Assembly: GCA_013399115.1 (NCBI GenBank) | Contig: VXAA01001244.1 | Span: 1,603,476 to 1,667,475, forward strand | Direction of reading: 5' to 3' | DNA: 64,000 bases | Origin: Anseranas semipalmata | Lineage: Eukaryota > Chordata > Aves > Anseriformes > Anseranatidae | Shown: positions 48,901 to 60,505 of the stretch, piece after piece | Numbering within the stretch: position 1 is the stretch's first letter | Layout: each line of letters begins with the position of its first letter | Program-made: the position numbers and the translations under genes | The notes under the pieces: generated by a model | Databases searched by the model: none | The model's input: the letters and a program-made list of their open reading frames with translations, nothing else | What the model was told of the DNA's origin: nothing

Positions 48901-51900
48901 GCTGGAACGTAGTATTGTAGATGCAGCCAGACATTGTGACTTACAAGTAAGTGCTGTCAAAATACTTCCATGAAGTGGTGTATGGATTCACAGGTATTAC
49001 ATTGGATGAAAACTAGCTGGTGGGAGTTGAACACAGGGAAGATGATTGCCAGTTGCATTTTTATTCTACTTTATATCTATCTATCAGAATCAATGTATTA
49101 AGAATTGACAATTATTTCCAATCTGGTGCATCTTTTTTATTTAGATCAACAATTAATGTAAGTTCAATATAAGTTCAGAGTAAAAGTTGAAAGAGAATTT
49201 TCTGAAACTTGTTCTGTGAGCCCCAGTTATTTAGTACAGAATATCCTGAAGCAAGTCTAGTAAGCAGGCACTCGTATTTCTGACTATGCCGAGTTAGTTG
49301 TGTGAGACTGAAGAGCCAGCAGTTGCTGATGTTGTGTTTTGTCTAACCAAGTGACTGAAGCAAAACATCAGTGTCTGAGATTTTTCAGCTGCTGTTGAAG
49401 ATTGTATTGTTGGTCAAGTTGTCTGTATTGAATGAATGACAATCTGTAATTAAATGTTTAAGTTGGTGATGAAATACAAATACTTTTTTAGTTCAGATTG
49501 TGTAGTTAGGCTTTACCTAAAGCTGAGTTAATTCGTTTAGGTTAACACACAGCTTCAGCTGACATGTTAAAAGTATTGAAATCGTCTGCATTAAAGTCAA
49601 GATTTTTGTTTCATGTATTGCTAATGTGGAAGAAGAGTCAGGAAGGATTTGTCCTGAAGTGCTCATTTCATAGCGTCTTAGAAAGCTCAGCCCCTTACAG
49701 TGTTTTTTTAAGTAAAACATGGAAATTAAGCAAGAATTTATACAGTGCTGTTTTTCTTCTACTAATTTGGCATTTCCCTTAGTCTGAAAAACCTTTTTTT
49801 AATTCCTGCTTCGAGCTTTTGTTGACCTACATTGATCATAGGCAGAGCAACAGAGAAATTGCCTAAAAGCAATAAATAATACAATCCTATTTTATTTTTC
49901 ATACTTTTTTTTTTTTTTTAAAGGTTCGCCTTGACCATACTACCCGGACACTGAGTTTTGGCTCAGATTTGAATTACAGTACTAGAGAAGATGCTCCACT
50001 AGGCCCTCAACTACAAAGCATGCCCTCTGAGCAAATTAGAAATCAATTGACTGCTATGTCCTCAGCTCTGGCTAAGGCTCTTGCAGTCATTAAGCCTCCT
50101 CACTTACTGGTAAGTAATCCTAAATCTTCTGAAAATGTTGACAAATCCTGACGTTCCTCCAAGTGTGTTGTGTGATGTTTAACAGTTGCCCTTATGCAGC
50201 CTCGTATTAGTTTTTGCTTTCAGTGCAGGGGTAACAGTATTGTTACTGTTGTTCCCTTCCTTCAGAACAAATAGTTTATTCTTGAGGTGTTAATATATAC
50301 AAACGTAGTGTAGCATTAATGCATTTACTAATGACAAAATGTCCTGCATCTGTTACATACCTGTTCTCATTTAAATTTTCTGGTTTAACAAGATAAACTT
50401 GTTTTGAAGTTGAGATCATACCTGAATATTACACCAAGAAGGTGCTTGGTTTGCCTTTCCTTGACATAGGAAAGGCACTGAGCTATCTAATGATTAATTT
50501 AATGTGGCACTGCAAGGATCCAAGTAGACAGAGGTTGGTGCTTGTGTATTTGCTTATTTTCAGAAGTGTGTTGCTCCATTTTCAGAGCATTGTGATAATG
50601 ATCGCTGATACGCTTTGTCAGTAATGAGCTCCATTTAGTATGCTTGTGCATTAAGTAGAAATGTAAGCTAAGAACTTGACACTCTGTAACAGCTTATATT
50701 TTAATGAATGTGCTTTCTCAGGTTTGATGTGTCTTTTTTTTCCTGACTTTTTTTCTTCTACAAGTATATTTGTGCTTCTGAAGAAGAAAATCATTCATAA
50801 ATGCACCCAGCTAGTTAGTGTTTGGTCATAACTAAAATAATGTCAAAATGTACACAAGAGGCCTGAATTTAAATAGCTGGTTTTGCATATATCAAGTTTA
50901 GAATATACCGTATAATAACTGAGCCGTAGCTGGGTCTACAGAGCTAAGACTTGTTTAAAATTTTGCATGTATTTTTGAAAATCCAAGAGCCTGCTGTCTT
51001 TATTCTTTCTGGAGAAATTACTGTTGTGAAGAACCTGTGATGTGACTTCGTGGTGGAATCTAAAAGCACAAACAAAAGATCCCACAACTGAAGAACTGAC
51101 TTGTCTTTGTCTCTCACTGGGGCTGTTGGCTTCAAGGTCGGACTCACCAATGAGCTCACATTTCAGGTTCTCTAGAGCCCTGTAGGAGCAAGGTGTAAAT
51201 CATACTCTGGGATTTCCAGCATGCTTTGGTTGTGGCAAGTTTAAACCTTCACTTCTCTTAAAAGGGCAGGGTTAATTTTTTCATTTGCTACATGCTTATG
51301 AAAGAAAGATTGTATAGCAAATATATAAAATAATTTTTCCTTATTGGAAAAGAGGCTGATAGCAAGATGTCCATATTAGATGCTTTACCCAAGTTGGAAA
51401 TAGTAAGTTATATTCCTAAAATGTAGGTACACAAAGTAGGATTGTGTCATGACACCTTGCTTGCTTCTGTTAGCTTGAACGTATGTTAGCTATTTTGTAG
51501 TGTTTAAGATCAAAATATTTCCATGTAGGCTTTCCCCTGAAATGGGTTTTATTCAGGTGAATTGTTGGTGTAAATGTACAGATAAAGCACATTTTTTCTT
51601 TTATAGATAGACATGACAGGTAGTCTTCTACCTGACACGTCAGTATGATTAGCTGACATAAGACATAAATACTAGTAATTATTCTTGTAAAATTGGATAT
51701 CAAATTTAATACTGATCTGTGGGATTAGAGAAGCTTTAGAACAAACAGGTATCTTTTTATTCTTCACTGTTCAGATAAAAACTTTCCAAGTGCTTAAAAA
51801 CCTCTAAATTTCTGTCAAATTTATTACAATTTACAAAGTCATTAAATTCATCTGAAGCTATTCATTTTTGTGTTTCTGGCACCCTCATTTATCTTTAAGT

Positions 51901-54900
51901 GCTTGCAGGTCTGCAACGACGTATGAATGTTCCAGTGTTTTTGTTTAATGCCCTGGAAGTGGCTGATTACTAAAAATACCTCTGAGCTAACTCGCATTTC
52001 ATGAACAGCATGACTGAGTGCTTGCTGTGAGCTAATTAGGCTGCAGTGCTTTGCTGCTTGCTGGAGTGATTAAAATGGGCAGCACCCTCAGTTGGCACAA
52101 TTATACCTCTTCTTGCTTGGAGAGTGAATCTCTACAAAGAGCCATGTAGACAACTGAAGCAGAATTCTGGGGTGATCAGAAGGAAGCTGAAAGAACAGTC
52201 TATATGCAATTGAGTGCTTTTCGTAATTTAGTTAAAATGGCTTTACATGCAATGTTTATACCTAAATTCTTTACTCATTAATTTGTCATCTTATAGATAG
52301 TGCTTTGTGTCAGTTAGGACATTTTTCTCTTATGTTAGCATGTTTAAAAAAAAAAAAAACAAAACCAACATTAAAAACAAAGGAGCTTTTGGTGAAATAT
52401 GATGCATGTGGTGCTATGTATAACATGCAGCGAGAAACAAGATTGGTTCCCCCACACACCTCTTTCAGGTATAGAGTCTTAACTGTCACTAACATGTATA
52501 TGTGCAGTATTTTTGAACAAAGTGTTGAAATACCATACCTGAAATAGATGTGTTGCAGAATATTGTCTGATACAGATAACTTCTGATTCCATTTGCATGT
52601 GGTTCTGTTGAGTTGACACTACCTTATATGTCATGTGGATGAGTGATTAGATTTGCTACTACAGTTGCATTTCCATGCACTTAGCAAGTTTGGGGAATAA
52701 AATTAATTTTGAGATTTCCTTGAGAAGCATTTCCTATGCTTTCTGCCTTTTTAAAGAGATGCTGCATTCATAATTGTCTTTTTCATAATTTGAATTCAGC
52801 AAGAGAAGGAAGAACAGCATCAGCTGGCAGTCACTGCCTTCTTAAAGAATTCAAGGAAGGAGCATCAGCGTATTCTTGCACGTCGTCAAACTATAGAGGA
52901 AAGAAAAGAGCGTCTTGAAAGCTTAAACATTCAGCGTGAAAAAGAAGAGCTGGAACAGCGTGAAGCAGAATTACAAAAAGTCCGGAAAGCTGAAGAAGAG
53001 AGACTGCGCCAGGAGGCAAAGGAAAGAGAAAAGGAACGTATCCTGCAAGAACATGAACAAATCAAAAAGAAGACAGTTCGTGAGCGCTTGGAGCAGATTA
53101 AGAAGACTGAACTGGGAGCCAAAGCATTTAAAGATATTGATATTGAGGTAGACAACTTGTTATTGAAGTATTGAGTAATTGATTGTGGTTTTTGCTAGGC
53201 TTCCTGAATTTCATGTTCTTTACTAGTTCCATACGGTAACTGGTCTTACAAACGGTCGCTTAGAAATGAGAATGCCGGTTTGGCACTTAAATATTTAAGT
53301 TGCTCAACAGTGAAGTAAAGCTTAATACTGAATTTGGATGGGATCTATTTTACCTGGGGGAATGAAGTCCAGCTGTTTTTATTTCCTTCCTTGTTGCTCA
53401 AACAGTATCTGATATATGAAAAAGACCTTCTGATCCCATTTTGTTTTACCTGGACTGTGTCTCAATTAAAAATCGGGTTACAAATTCTTTAGAGAGCTTT
53501 AAAAATAAAATACAAGTTACCCAGAAGAGAGGAAAAAAAAACTGAGAATGCTTCTGAAGCAAATTTGTTTAAAATTTAAGGGGAAAACTGCAGAGAGGCT
53601 TAAATAACTAAATCCACATTTGTGACAGAAAAAAAATGTTTGCTTTTTATTTTGTTTTGATAACTTGGCTGTAGGATCTTGAAGAATTGGATCCTGACTT
53701 CATTATGGCTAAACAAGTTGAACAGCTGGAGAAAGAAAAGAAGGAACTCCAGGAACGTCTGAAGAATCAGGAGAAAAAGGTACAAACTACTAAGGGTACA
53801 AAGCTGTGTCTATACAACACTTTAGTTAGTGGTTGTGAACTTGTGTGTTTGTGTGCATGTCTGTAAAAAGTATTTGTGTTCGAAATAATATGTATGAAGC
53901 TAAAAAAAAAATGTAAATGCATTGTACACCAACTTAGTTTCTAGTATAGGTGCACAAATCTGTTGTAATTATTGGAGTTAATTTGAAAGTGGGCCTTTAA
54001 GCTGTATGTGAACTGGGTCGTAGTTGGGAAGATTACTACGTAATTGGTACAACTACTACGTAATTGGAAAGTCTTCAGAGAAGATGAAATGCTAGGAAAA
54101 GGTGAGGCCATTAGAGGAGCTAAATTAATTAATTGTATTAGTCCTCACTGAAGCAGAGGAAAATCCTTTGCTAGAGTCCTAGATTGCAGAAGAGGATCTG
54201 CCTGTAACTTGTGTAACTACAAGTGTGAGGAATGTGCTGGCAGAGTAAATAAAAATATATAACCTGGGCAAGGTCCCAGGACTTCTGCGTGTGTTCAAGA
54301 ATGAAACAGAGGTTATTTGGCACTGTTGGTAATTCAGTTCACTTGAAACTGACTTGATACTAGAAAGGTGCAAATATGATGCCAGTTACCCCCTCATGAG
54401 GGGGAGCACAGAGGGAGATGCTGATTCTTTCTGGTGACTGGTGATAGGATGCGAGGCAATGGCTTAAAGCTGCATCGGGGAGGATCAGATTGGATATTAT
54501 TAAAAGGTTCTTCACTGAAAGGGTGGTCAAGCACTGGAACAGGCTCCCCAAAGAAGTTGTCGTCATTGTTCAAGAAGCGTTTGGACAATGCTCTTAGAAC
54601 TATGGTTTAACTTAGGTTACCCTGTGTGGATTGAGGAGTTGGACTTGGGTGTTCCTCATGGATCCCATCCAACTCAGGATATTCTGCGATTCTTTGATAA
54701 TTAAAAAGGTTCCATTGAGATCTGTTACACTGCAGGCCTGTAAATCTGATGCTCATAGCAGACAGGGTAGCAGAAAATTAAACAATAGAATTCGTAGTTA
54801 CCTGTGTAAATGTGATCTACTTGGGAAGGTCAGCACAGCTTCTGTAGAAGAATTGTAAGCCAGGGCTTCCTCTTGGAGTTCTTCGAAGCTGTCAGAAAAG

Positions 54901-57900
54901 ACATGAGTAAGGGTGATCTGGTTAGTGTAACTACATTGGATTTTCCAGAAAAACTTTGTAAAAAGTTCTTCACCAAAGGCTTTTAAGAAAACTGAGCAGC
55001 AATCAGATAAAAAGAAGTCTTTAAATGATGTTCAGTTTAGATAGATGTAAAGTATTTTGTGTAGGGAAAGTAGAAAAAGAAATCAACCAATCTTTAGCTT
55101 TACGTGTTAAATGGTTGGTTCCAAACTTAACATTGTTTGTCAGCAGGGAGATCTGGGTTCTTCTGCATCTCAAGCACTGTGTGCAGGTCTGGTCTCTTTA
55201 TCTCAGAAAGAACACAGTTTAAGTGGAAATCTGAGAGGAGACCAGCAGGAGTTATTAATGGTTTGGATTAGCTTCTGTGTGAGAAATGTCTATGTAAATT
55301 AGTACCACTATGCCTGAAAGATTTCTGGAGAAAGGATATGGTAGCAGACTGCGCCTGTTCTAACAGCTGATGGGGAGTAGTTCTTGCACTGACTGCAAGA
55401 GATAGTGAACTAGGAAGCATCAAATGAGGCTAGTAGGAGCTATGTTCAGAACTATGTGTAGGTATAAGGTGGGTCTTCATGCTGTGAGCAATAGATCCAC
55501 AGGATTTCTTTCCAAAGTATGTTGTGTATGAAAAGCTTCTTTGAGTTCAGTAGGACAAGAGGAGAAATCTGTGGATATCTGCTAAATGGGAAAAAAAGCC
55601 TTCATCTAAGGAAATCTCTGGAGCTGAAAATAGATGAAGCTGAGAGACTGTTAGGGGGAGTATGGTATATATGCCTGCCTCCGCTGCATCCTTTCCTAGG
55701 AATGCGCTTAGTTGCCAGTGCTACAGCCAGGTGTTTAGTTAGATGGAGCAACATGGCTATGTAATGATATATCAGATATATTGGAAAAATTTCCAGTATT
55801 GGGGTTTACTTTGGGAGATGTTGACGATTGTGTTCCACATTTGGTGTTGGCATTATGACATTCTAAACGTATGTTATCTTTATTTAGATTGACTATTTTG
55901 AACGAGCAAAGCGCTTAGAAGAAATTCCTTTAATAAAGACTGCCTATGAGGAGCAAAGAGTACGGGATATGGAGCTGTGGGAGCAACAGGAAGAGGAAAG
56001 GGTAAGAATTTTTATTCAGGTGATAAAATCTGTTAGCTGTGAATGAAAAATAGTAGTTTTGCACTGTCTTTTTTCTGGCTCAACCCAAGAGAAGAAGGGA
56101 AAAAGTTGGTGTGAAAAATTGTTAGTTTTCCAATTTTATTGTGCTAGTAGACAACAATATCTTTCTGGCTTGGATCTAAAAGAAGAAAAGGTAATTTGAG
56201 TAGTGGCTGAGGTAGGTTGAATGCTAATATATAGTAAGATTTTACTTCATATGACTTTTTATTTTATATTATCTATTTTTAGATCACCACTTTGCAGTTG
56301 GAGCGCGAGAAAGCCCTTGAGCATAAGAACAGACTCTCTAGGATGTTGGAGGATAGAGATTTATTTGAAGCCAGGCTCAAAGCGTCGCGACGAACAGTGT
56401 ATGAGGTACGCAGGAGATAGTATTGTAATAAAATATTTCTGTAAAGTGAGGAACTCAACTTGTGATGCAGTGATTCTTCATGAAAATTACAAACAAATTA
56501 GAATCTACAGTGGCTCAGAATTATGAAACAATTTACTGCTTTGATTAAAATATATATATTCTTGCACCCATTCCTAGGTATTACCACTTAAAAGTTATAG
56601 CAACTTCTGAAACAGCTTATGTGGAAAATAGGTACCCAAAATATAGCTGCTTTTTTTTTTTTAATACAGTTAGTAAGAGATTATTTAGCATATGAGCAGC
56701 CAGCTCTATCTGTAGAAGTACTTGGACTTACTGTGGTGATGGCATACTGAAAATAATATTGAAGCTGAGAAATGTATAGAAATACTTGTCTGATTTTTAT
56801 CTTTTTCTTTGAATCTGGAAATTATTTTGGTAGTCCAAGTATTTGGTACTTCAAGTTACATTTTATGTTTGCAGAATTTAATGACAAATTAGACCAAGAG
56901 GGCAGGGAAAGAGCTATGTCTTTGTTTCTTGCTCTACATTTTGAAAAGTCTACTTTTTTTGAGACTGTTGTAGCTTTGATTATTTGGCTATGTTGCAGGA
57001 AGAACTGGCTGGAAAAAAGAGATATTTGAACACGTTAAGTAGCTGCATATGATTCTCTCCTATAGGTATAGGTAATTTAGTGAGGTCAGTAACCAGGTAA
57101 TTTATTTACTTTCCTTAAAAATGCAAATACGGGACTGAAGTTGTATATACTCCTTGTCTTTCTTACAAGTAAGAGTATATTCCCTTATACCAAATTTGCT
57201 GCAGAAGAAGGTTAAAATGGTAAACAGACAGATAGTTGTTTTTTAGCAGAGCAAACTTAATGCATTGCTGTTGGTTTGTGTTTCTCTGCAGCTTTATTTA
57301 GCAATTTGTGTAGTTGTCCAGCTCTTAAACTAATATTAAAGTTCTGGTGGTTTCATATGCATTCTTTGTATTTCAGGATAAACTCAAACAGTTCCAGGAA
57401 AGGTTAGCAGAAGAGAGGCGTAATCGTTTGGAGGAACGCAAGAAACAACGTAAAGAAGAAAGACGCATTACTTATTACAGAGAAAAGGAAGAAGAAGAGC
57501 AAAGATTACGAGAAGAACAACTGCTTAAAGGTACGATCAAGAATATGATTATTTTCTTTTCTGATTTCCCTGTTTCCACGGTATTGGAGGAAATCTTTTA
57601 ATCTTCAGTCAGTGGTAAAGACTGCGTTCATTGCAACTACTGTACCTTTACATTCTACTTAATGCATTTTACCTAATGCACCTTCTAAATTTATACACCT
57701 ATAGCATGGAGGTGAAGGCAGAGCTTTATAGAGGAAAGGGAAAATGAAAGCAAATGAACTCTTCCTGCCCTCACATTCCCTCAGACGTGAATAAAGGAGG
57801 AGATAAAGTAAAAGAGAGGCTAATGAAAATTTGAGTCTTTGCTTTTACTCATTTAATTTGAGTTCTGGCCCCTTCTTTGTACACAACTGAAAGAGAATAG

Positions 57901-59026
57901 AAGGGGAATATTGGTGGCAGATCAAGAACCCAGGAATTGTAAACAGCTCATGCAACTTGCTTTGTGAATTGTTTTCTGTGGTAGCCCATTTCAAAGCTTT
58001 AGAAGAGAAGAGGTAATAGGTATCCTGTAAGGTAAATTTCTGTCCTACCTGTAACTTGGTGGATGAGGATTTTTTTTGTGTGTGTCTCGAGTTCATAATC
58101 ATCACACAATATTTAAAAATGAATAAATAAATAAATCCAGAAGTCCTGAATATCTAACTTATGACACTACCAGCTGATTTTTTTCTTTGACTTCTCCTAA
58201 GAAAGAGATCCTCTATCATACTTGATGTAGTTGCTGATACTTTAGCTGGCACGTTTGTGGTCTGTACATCTGCATGGGTGTTGGAATGTTTTTCTTACCT
58301 TCCTAGCTAGCAGCTATTGTTCAAGGTGTCTGGTTCATGAATGTATCAAAGATTCTTTTCCTGGTGCTTTGGAATTAGGATACTTAGAAAATGGATTCTG
58401 TGGTTAAATGCGTCTTGTGAAATGCTTACTTGGATTTTTATTCTTTATTTTTGAAAGGAGTCAAATGGGAGGGATTGTATTTTGTAACCCTTCTTTGGAT
58501 ACAGCAAAGTAATGTAATTGGTATTACATTCTTTTTATTTTTCCAACTCTGCAGAGCGTGAGGAGAAGGAACGCATAGAGCGTGAGAAACGTGAGCAGGA
58601 ACAGCGTGAATACCAGGAACGTGTCAAAAAACTAGAAGAACTAGAGAAGAAAAAACGTCAAAGAGAAATGGAGATAGAAGAAAGAGAGCGTCGTAGAGAA
58701 GAAGAACGGAGAGGTCTGGATGACCCATTTTCAAGAAAGGTAGGTAAATACTTGCAGGCGTGTTTTCTTCTTGACTGCTCCTTTTTCTGTAGATTATTTG
58801 GAAAAACTTGGCAACACGGTAAAACAAGAGGTTAAAAAAAATAAGTTGTGGTGTGATTAATAGTTAAATTATTAATGTCACTTATTGAAAATAAGCTGAA
58901 AGCTCACTATCGGGATCTGGAATCTGTAATTTGGTAATAAAGTAAAGGAAAGAAACTACCAAGTTCACCAAGCTGCTCAAAAACTAAATAAAGAGACTTC
59001 ATGAATGAATAAAGAATTATGCAATA

Positions 59027-59060
<34 letters not shown>

Positions 59061-60505
59061 CTGTGTGTGACATCCCTTTTACAAGTATAAGTATTGGGGA
59101 ATATCATTAGCCCAATCCAACAGGAAACAAGTGAAAGTTATTTTGCAGATAAAATGTTAAATGATTTTAGAAATGTAACTGAGTACCACGAGCCTTCTAA
59201 ACTCCCACTTTTTCAGAGCTTATCAATAAGAGAACTAGTTTTAAATTTCATCCACCGTAGCCATTGTCCTTGTTTAATGAATGCTTCATTGAATAACACT
59301 ATGAAAGCAAGCAATCAGAGCATGTATAAATTGTTTTGATGATTGTTTACCTGATAGACTGAATCATCACTGGTATTTTTCCACAGAAGAGGTATTCTTA
59401 GCCATGGGCACTTGACTGTATGGAAAAGCTGACTCAAGTTCTGAGGAAGCTATCTGTACCACTTGGAAAATGCCATTTGCAGTTTTGGAATTGTTTGTCC
59501 ACCCGTGTGTGGGATCATCTACACAAGAAGATTATCAAAAACATTTAAGTAGATACTCAGAGTAGTGGATGTGTGAGATCTTGTCAACTGGTGTATTTCC
59601 CCATATTGAAGTGTAAACTTTGCCAAATTAAACATTTTTCAAAGAGCAGTGGCAAACTGGAATACCCTTTTGTAAATATGTGTGGTTATTTGAAATCAGT
59701 TATTTTGCATGGTTTGCCTAATTTGATTTTTATGGTGGAATTCAGGAGTAAACGACTTCATTAGGAATAGTTTAAATGGTTTTTCTTTGTCCAGCACTGG
59801 GGAGAGACACTTTAAGTTTATTAAAAAAAAAAAAAAAAAAAAAAGGAATTATTATTATTGCTCTGTCCTGTATCTAAGCATTTGCATGAATCCAAATACC
59901 TCTGTTCTGTGCCTTGAGGTCCTATGTTAAGTGCTATATAAACCCAGAATAAAATGGTCTGCTCCACAGAGCTTGCAATTTATTGTCACATTTTCTGATG
60001 TGATTAGAAAGCACAAAAACAAAGATTTTTTTTCAATTCATTCCTACTGCTGTTATGCAGCAGGAAAATGAAATTGTTACAACATCTTTGTGTTAACAGC
60101 TGGTAGCTATGGCTCACTGAAGTTGTTGTTCATAGGCTTGTTCATAAACTTCTTAGTATATTAACTTTGCATGTATCCTACCCTGTTAGTAAAATGTGCA
60201 ACACAAAGGGATCATGAAGTTTTTAAACGGCCATAAACAATAAAGTTAGTTAAGACCATACTTCAGTTATTCAACCTCCTGATAGTTTAGTATTCTCTAC
60301 AGTGTGACAACTGAGTTTTTAATGGCGTGGTATGCTCTGAAAGGTGTAACTTATATGCTGAAAATCTTTATTCTGAAGTATTCAAGAGGATGTTCCTAAT
60401 TTCCTTTGATATACAGGAATCTCGTTGGGGTGATAGGGAGTCTGAAAGCTCCTGGAGAAGAGGTGGTGAGACAGAATCTGAATGGCGACGAGCTCCAGTG
60501 GAAAG
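39938..60505 (+). CDS. EIF3A: Eukaryotic translation initiation factor 3 subunit A (partial at both ends)
   Basis: Largest eIF3 subunit. It scaffolds the PCI/MPN core on the 40S ribosome during initiation. Coding exons 2-18: 39938-40128, 40331-40467, 42058-42221, 43531-43730, 44730-44938, 45949-46120, 47156-47260, 48042-48140, 48830-48946, 49924-50109, 52800-53147, 53675-53779, 55888-56001, 56283-56405, 57377-57530, 58555-58739 and 60417-60505. All are GT-AG and in phase, giving about 899 codons. The N-terminal helical repeats start [20 protein letters not shown]. The PCI region spans roughly exons 7-11 ([20 protein letters not shown] onward). Exons 12-17 encode a long Glu/Lys/Arg coiled coil (for example [20 protein letters not shown]). 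Exon 18 ([14 protein letters not shown]) begins the Arg/Asp/Trp-rich tail. Exon 1 lies in the N gap and the decapeptide-repeat exon beyond 64000. Exon 6 has an unusual donor (AG/GTGGGG). Introns 8 and 9 host H/ACA snoRNAs. Confidence 0.98.
42006..42050 (+). promoter_or_regulatory. EIF3A: Extended pyrimidine tract before EIF3A exon 4
   Basis: About 45 bases almost entirely of C and T (ctctccctcctcttctcttc and similar CTCTCC units) precede the TAG acceptor at 42055-42057. It resembles a strong U2AF/PTB-binding tract, far longer than those of neighbouring introns. Confidence 0.6.
44472..44630 (-). mobile_element. CR1 LINE 3'-end fragment (antisense)
   Basis: Reverse complement of a CR1 3' end: tagaatcatacatggcttgg, caccttgaagatcatctagt, ggttgcccatggccccattc, ctggccttgaacacctccag, ending near acaacttctg. 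It lies in EIF3A intron 5, about 100 bases upstream of the exon 6 acceptor. Confidence 0.92.
47739..47861 (+). ncRNA. H/ACA box snoRNA, SNORA19-like paralog, in EIF3A intron 8
   Basis: A two-hairpin H/ACA fold can be drawn. 5' hairpin: AGCAC (47739-47743) pairs with GTGCT (47787-47791), and GTTC (47749-47752) with GAAC (47770-47773), leaving a pseudouridylation pocket. H box AAAGAA at 47794-47799. 3' hairpin: TGAAGG (47802-47807) pairs with CCTTCA (47849-47854), and GCAGT (47815-47819) with ACTGT (47838-47842, one G-U). ACA at 47856-47858 is followed by three bases. The 3' half closely matches the copy in intron 9 (gaagg, attagcag, cagtc, cctt, atacaaa), but the 5' hairpin has diverged. It should be released from the spliced intron and guide rRNA pseudouridylation in the nucleolus. 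Function and expression are inferred. Confidence 0.8.
48490..48621 (+). ncRNA. SNORA19: H/ACA box snoRNA, probable SNORA19, in EIF3A intron 9
   Basis: 5' hairpin: GCACAT (48491-48496) pairs perfectly with ATGTGC (48543-48548), and CTGCT (48506-48510) with AGCAG (48527-48531), leaving an internal guide pocket. H box AAAGAA (AnAnnA) at 48550-48555. 3' hairpin: TGAAGG (48561-48566) pairs with CCTTTA (48609-48614); GCAGCA (48574-48579) with TGCTGC (48597-48602); TAGCTA (48580-48585) continues with TAGTTA (48590-48595) past a bulged C. ACA at 48616-48618 is three bases from the 3' end. The length, about 132 nt, fits the class. Human SNORA19 is, to my knowledge, hosted by an EIF3A intron, which supports the name. 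Guided rRNA sites were not verified. Confidence 0.9.
50110..52799 (+). other. EIF3A: EIF3A intron 11 (2.7 kb), nothing recognised
   Basis: AT-rich intron with an A13 run near 52347-52359. No repeat family, exon or structured RNA was recognised. Short open frames have no recognisable motifs. Confidence 0.5.
54070..55765 (+). mobile_element. Old CR1-type LINE, 3' half of pol plus 3'UTR, interrupted by a younger CR1
   Basis: Decayed but collinear blocks of an old amniote CR1: ttagtcctcactgaagcaga (about 54138), ctgggcaaggtcccaggact (54264), ttacactgcaggcctgtaaa (54726), cttggagttcttcgaagctg (54871), the stretch corresponding to a reverse-transcriptase LDFxKAFDxVPH segment (54915-54975), agatgtaaagtattttgtgt (55045), gtgcaggtctggtctcttta (55182), and the 3' end near gttagatggagcaacatggc (55738-55757). 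Stops and frameshifts abolish coding. The element is split at about 54415-54700. It occupies EIF3A intron 13. Block assignments come from memory of CR1 consensus sequences. Confidence 0.7.
54415..54700 (+). mobile_element. Younger CR1 LINE 3'-end inserted in the older CR1
   Basis: Contains aaggttcttcactgaaaggg, tggtcaagcactggaacagg, ctccccaaagaagttgtcgt, agaagcgtttggacaatgct and the 3' end catccaactcaggatattct followed by gcgattctttgat. This is the 3' terminal segment of an avian CR1 in sense orientation. The left limit is approximate. The flanks on both sides continue the older CR1 in order, so this copy inserted later. Confidence 0.85.
58855..59057 (+). repeat. Retroposed-looking 3' end with poly(A) signal and A26 tail
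   Basis: AATAAA occurs in tgaataaagaattatgcaat and again in gcaataaaatt, directly followed by 26 A bases at 59032-59057. This is the arrangement of a reverse-transcribed mRNA 3' end. Flanks aagttgtggtgtga (about 58842-58855) and gagctgtgtgtgac (59058 onward) are weakly alike and could be decayed target-site duplications. The source transcript was not recognised. It lies in EIF3A intron 17. Confidence 0.4.
59823..59844 (+). repeat. A22 homopolymer in EIF3A intron 17
   Basis: Twenty-two A bases after gtttatt. It is only 0.8 kb from the A26 tail. There is no clear upstream poly(A) signal in this orientation, so simple slippage is as likely as a retroposon tail. Confidence 0.9.

Noticed and set aside
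49464..49526. TGATGA ... CTGA pair in EIF3A intron 10 resembling a C/D box snoRNA
   Set aside because: Flanks do not pair and no antisense element to rRNA was recognisable.
52931..53155. Ser-rich antisense open frame opposite EIF3A exon 12
   Set aside because: It is the complement of Glu/Lys/Arg-rich coiled-coil codons, which read as Ser/Phe/Leu on the other strand.
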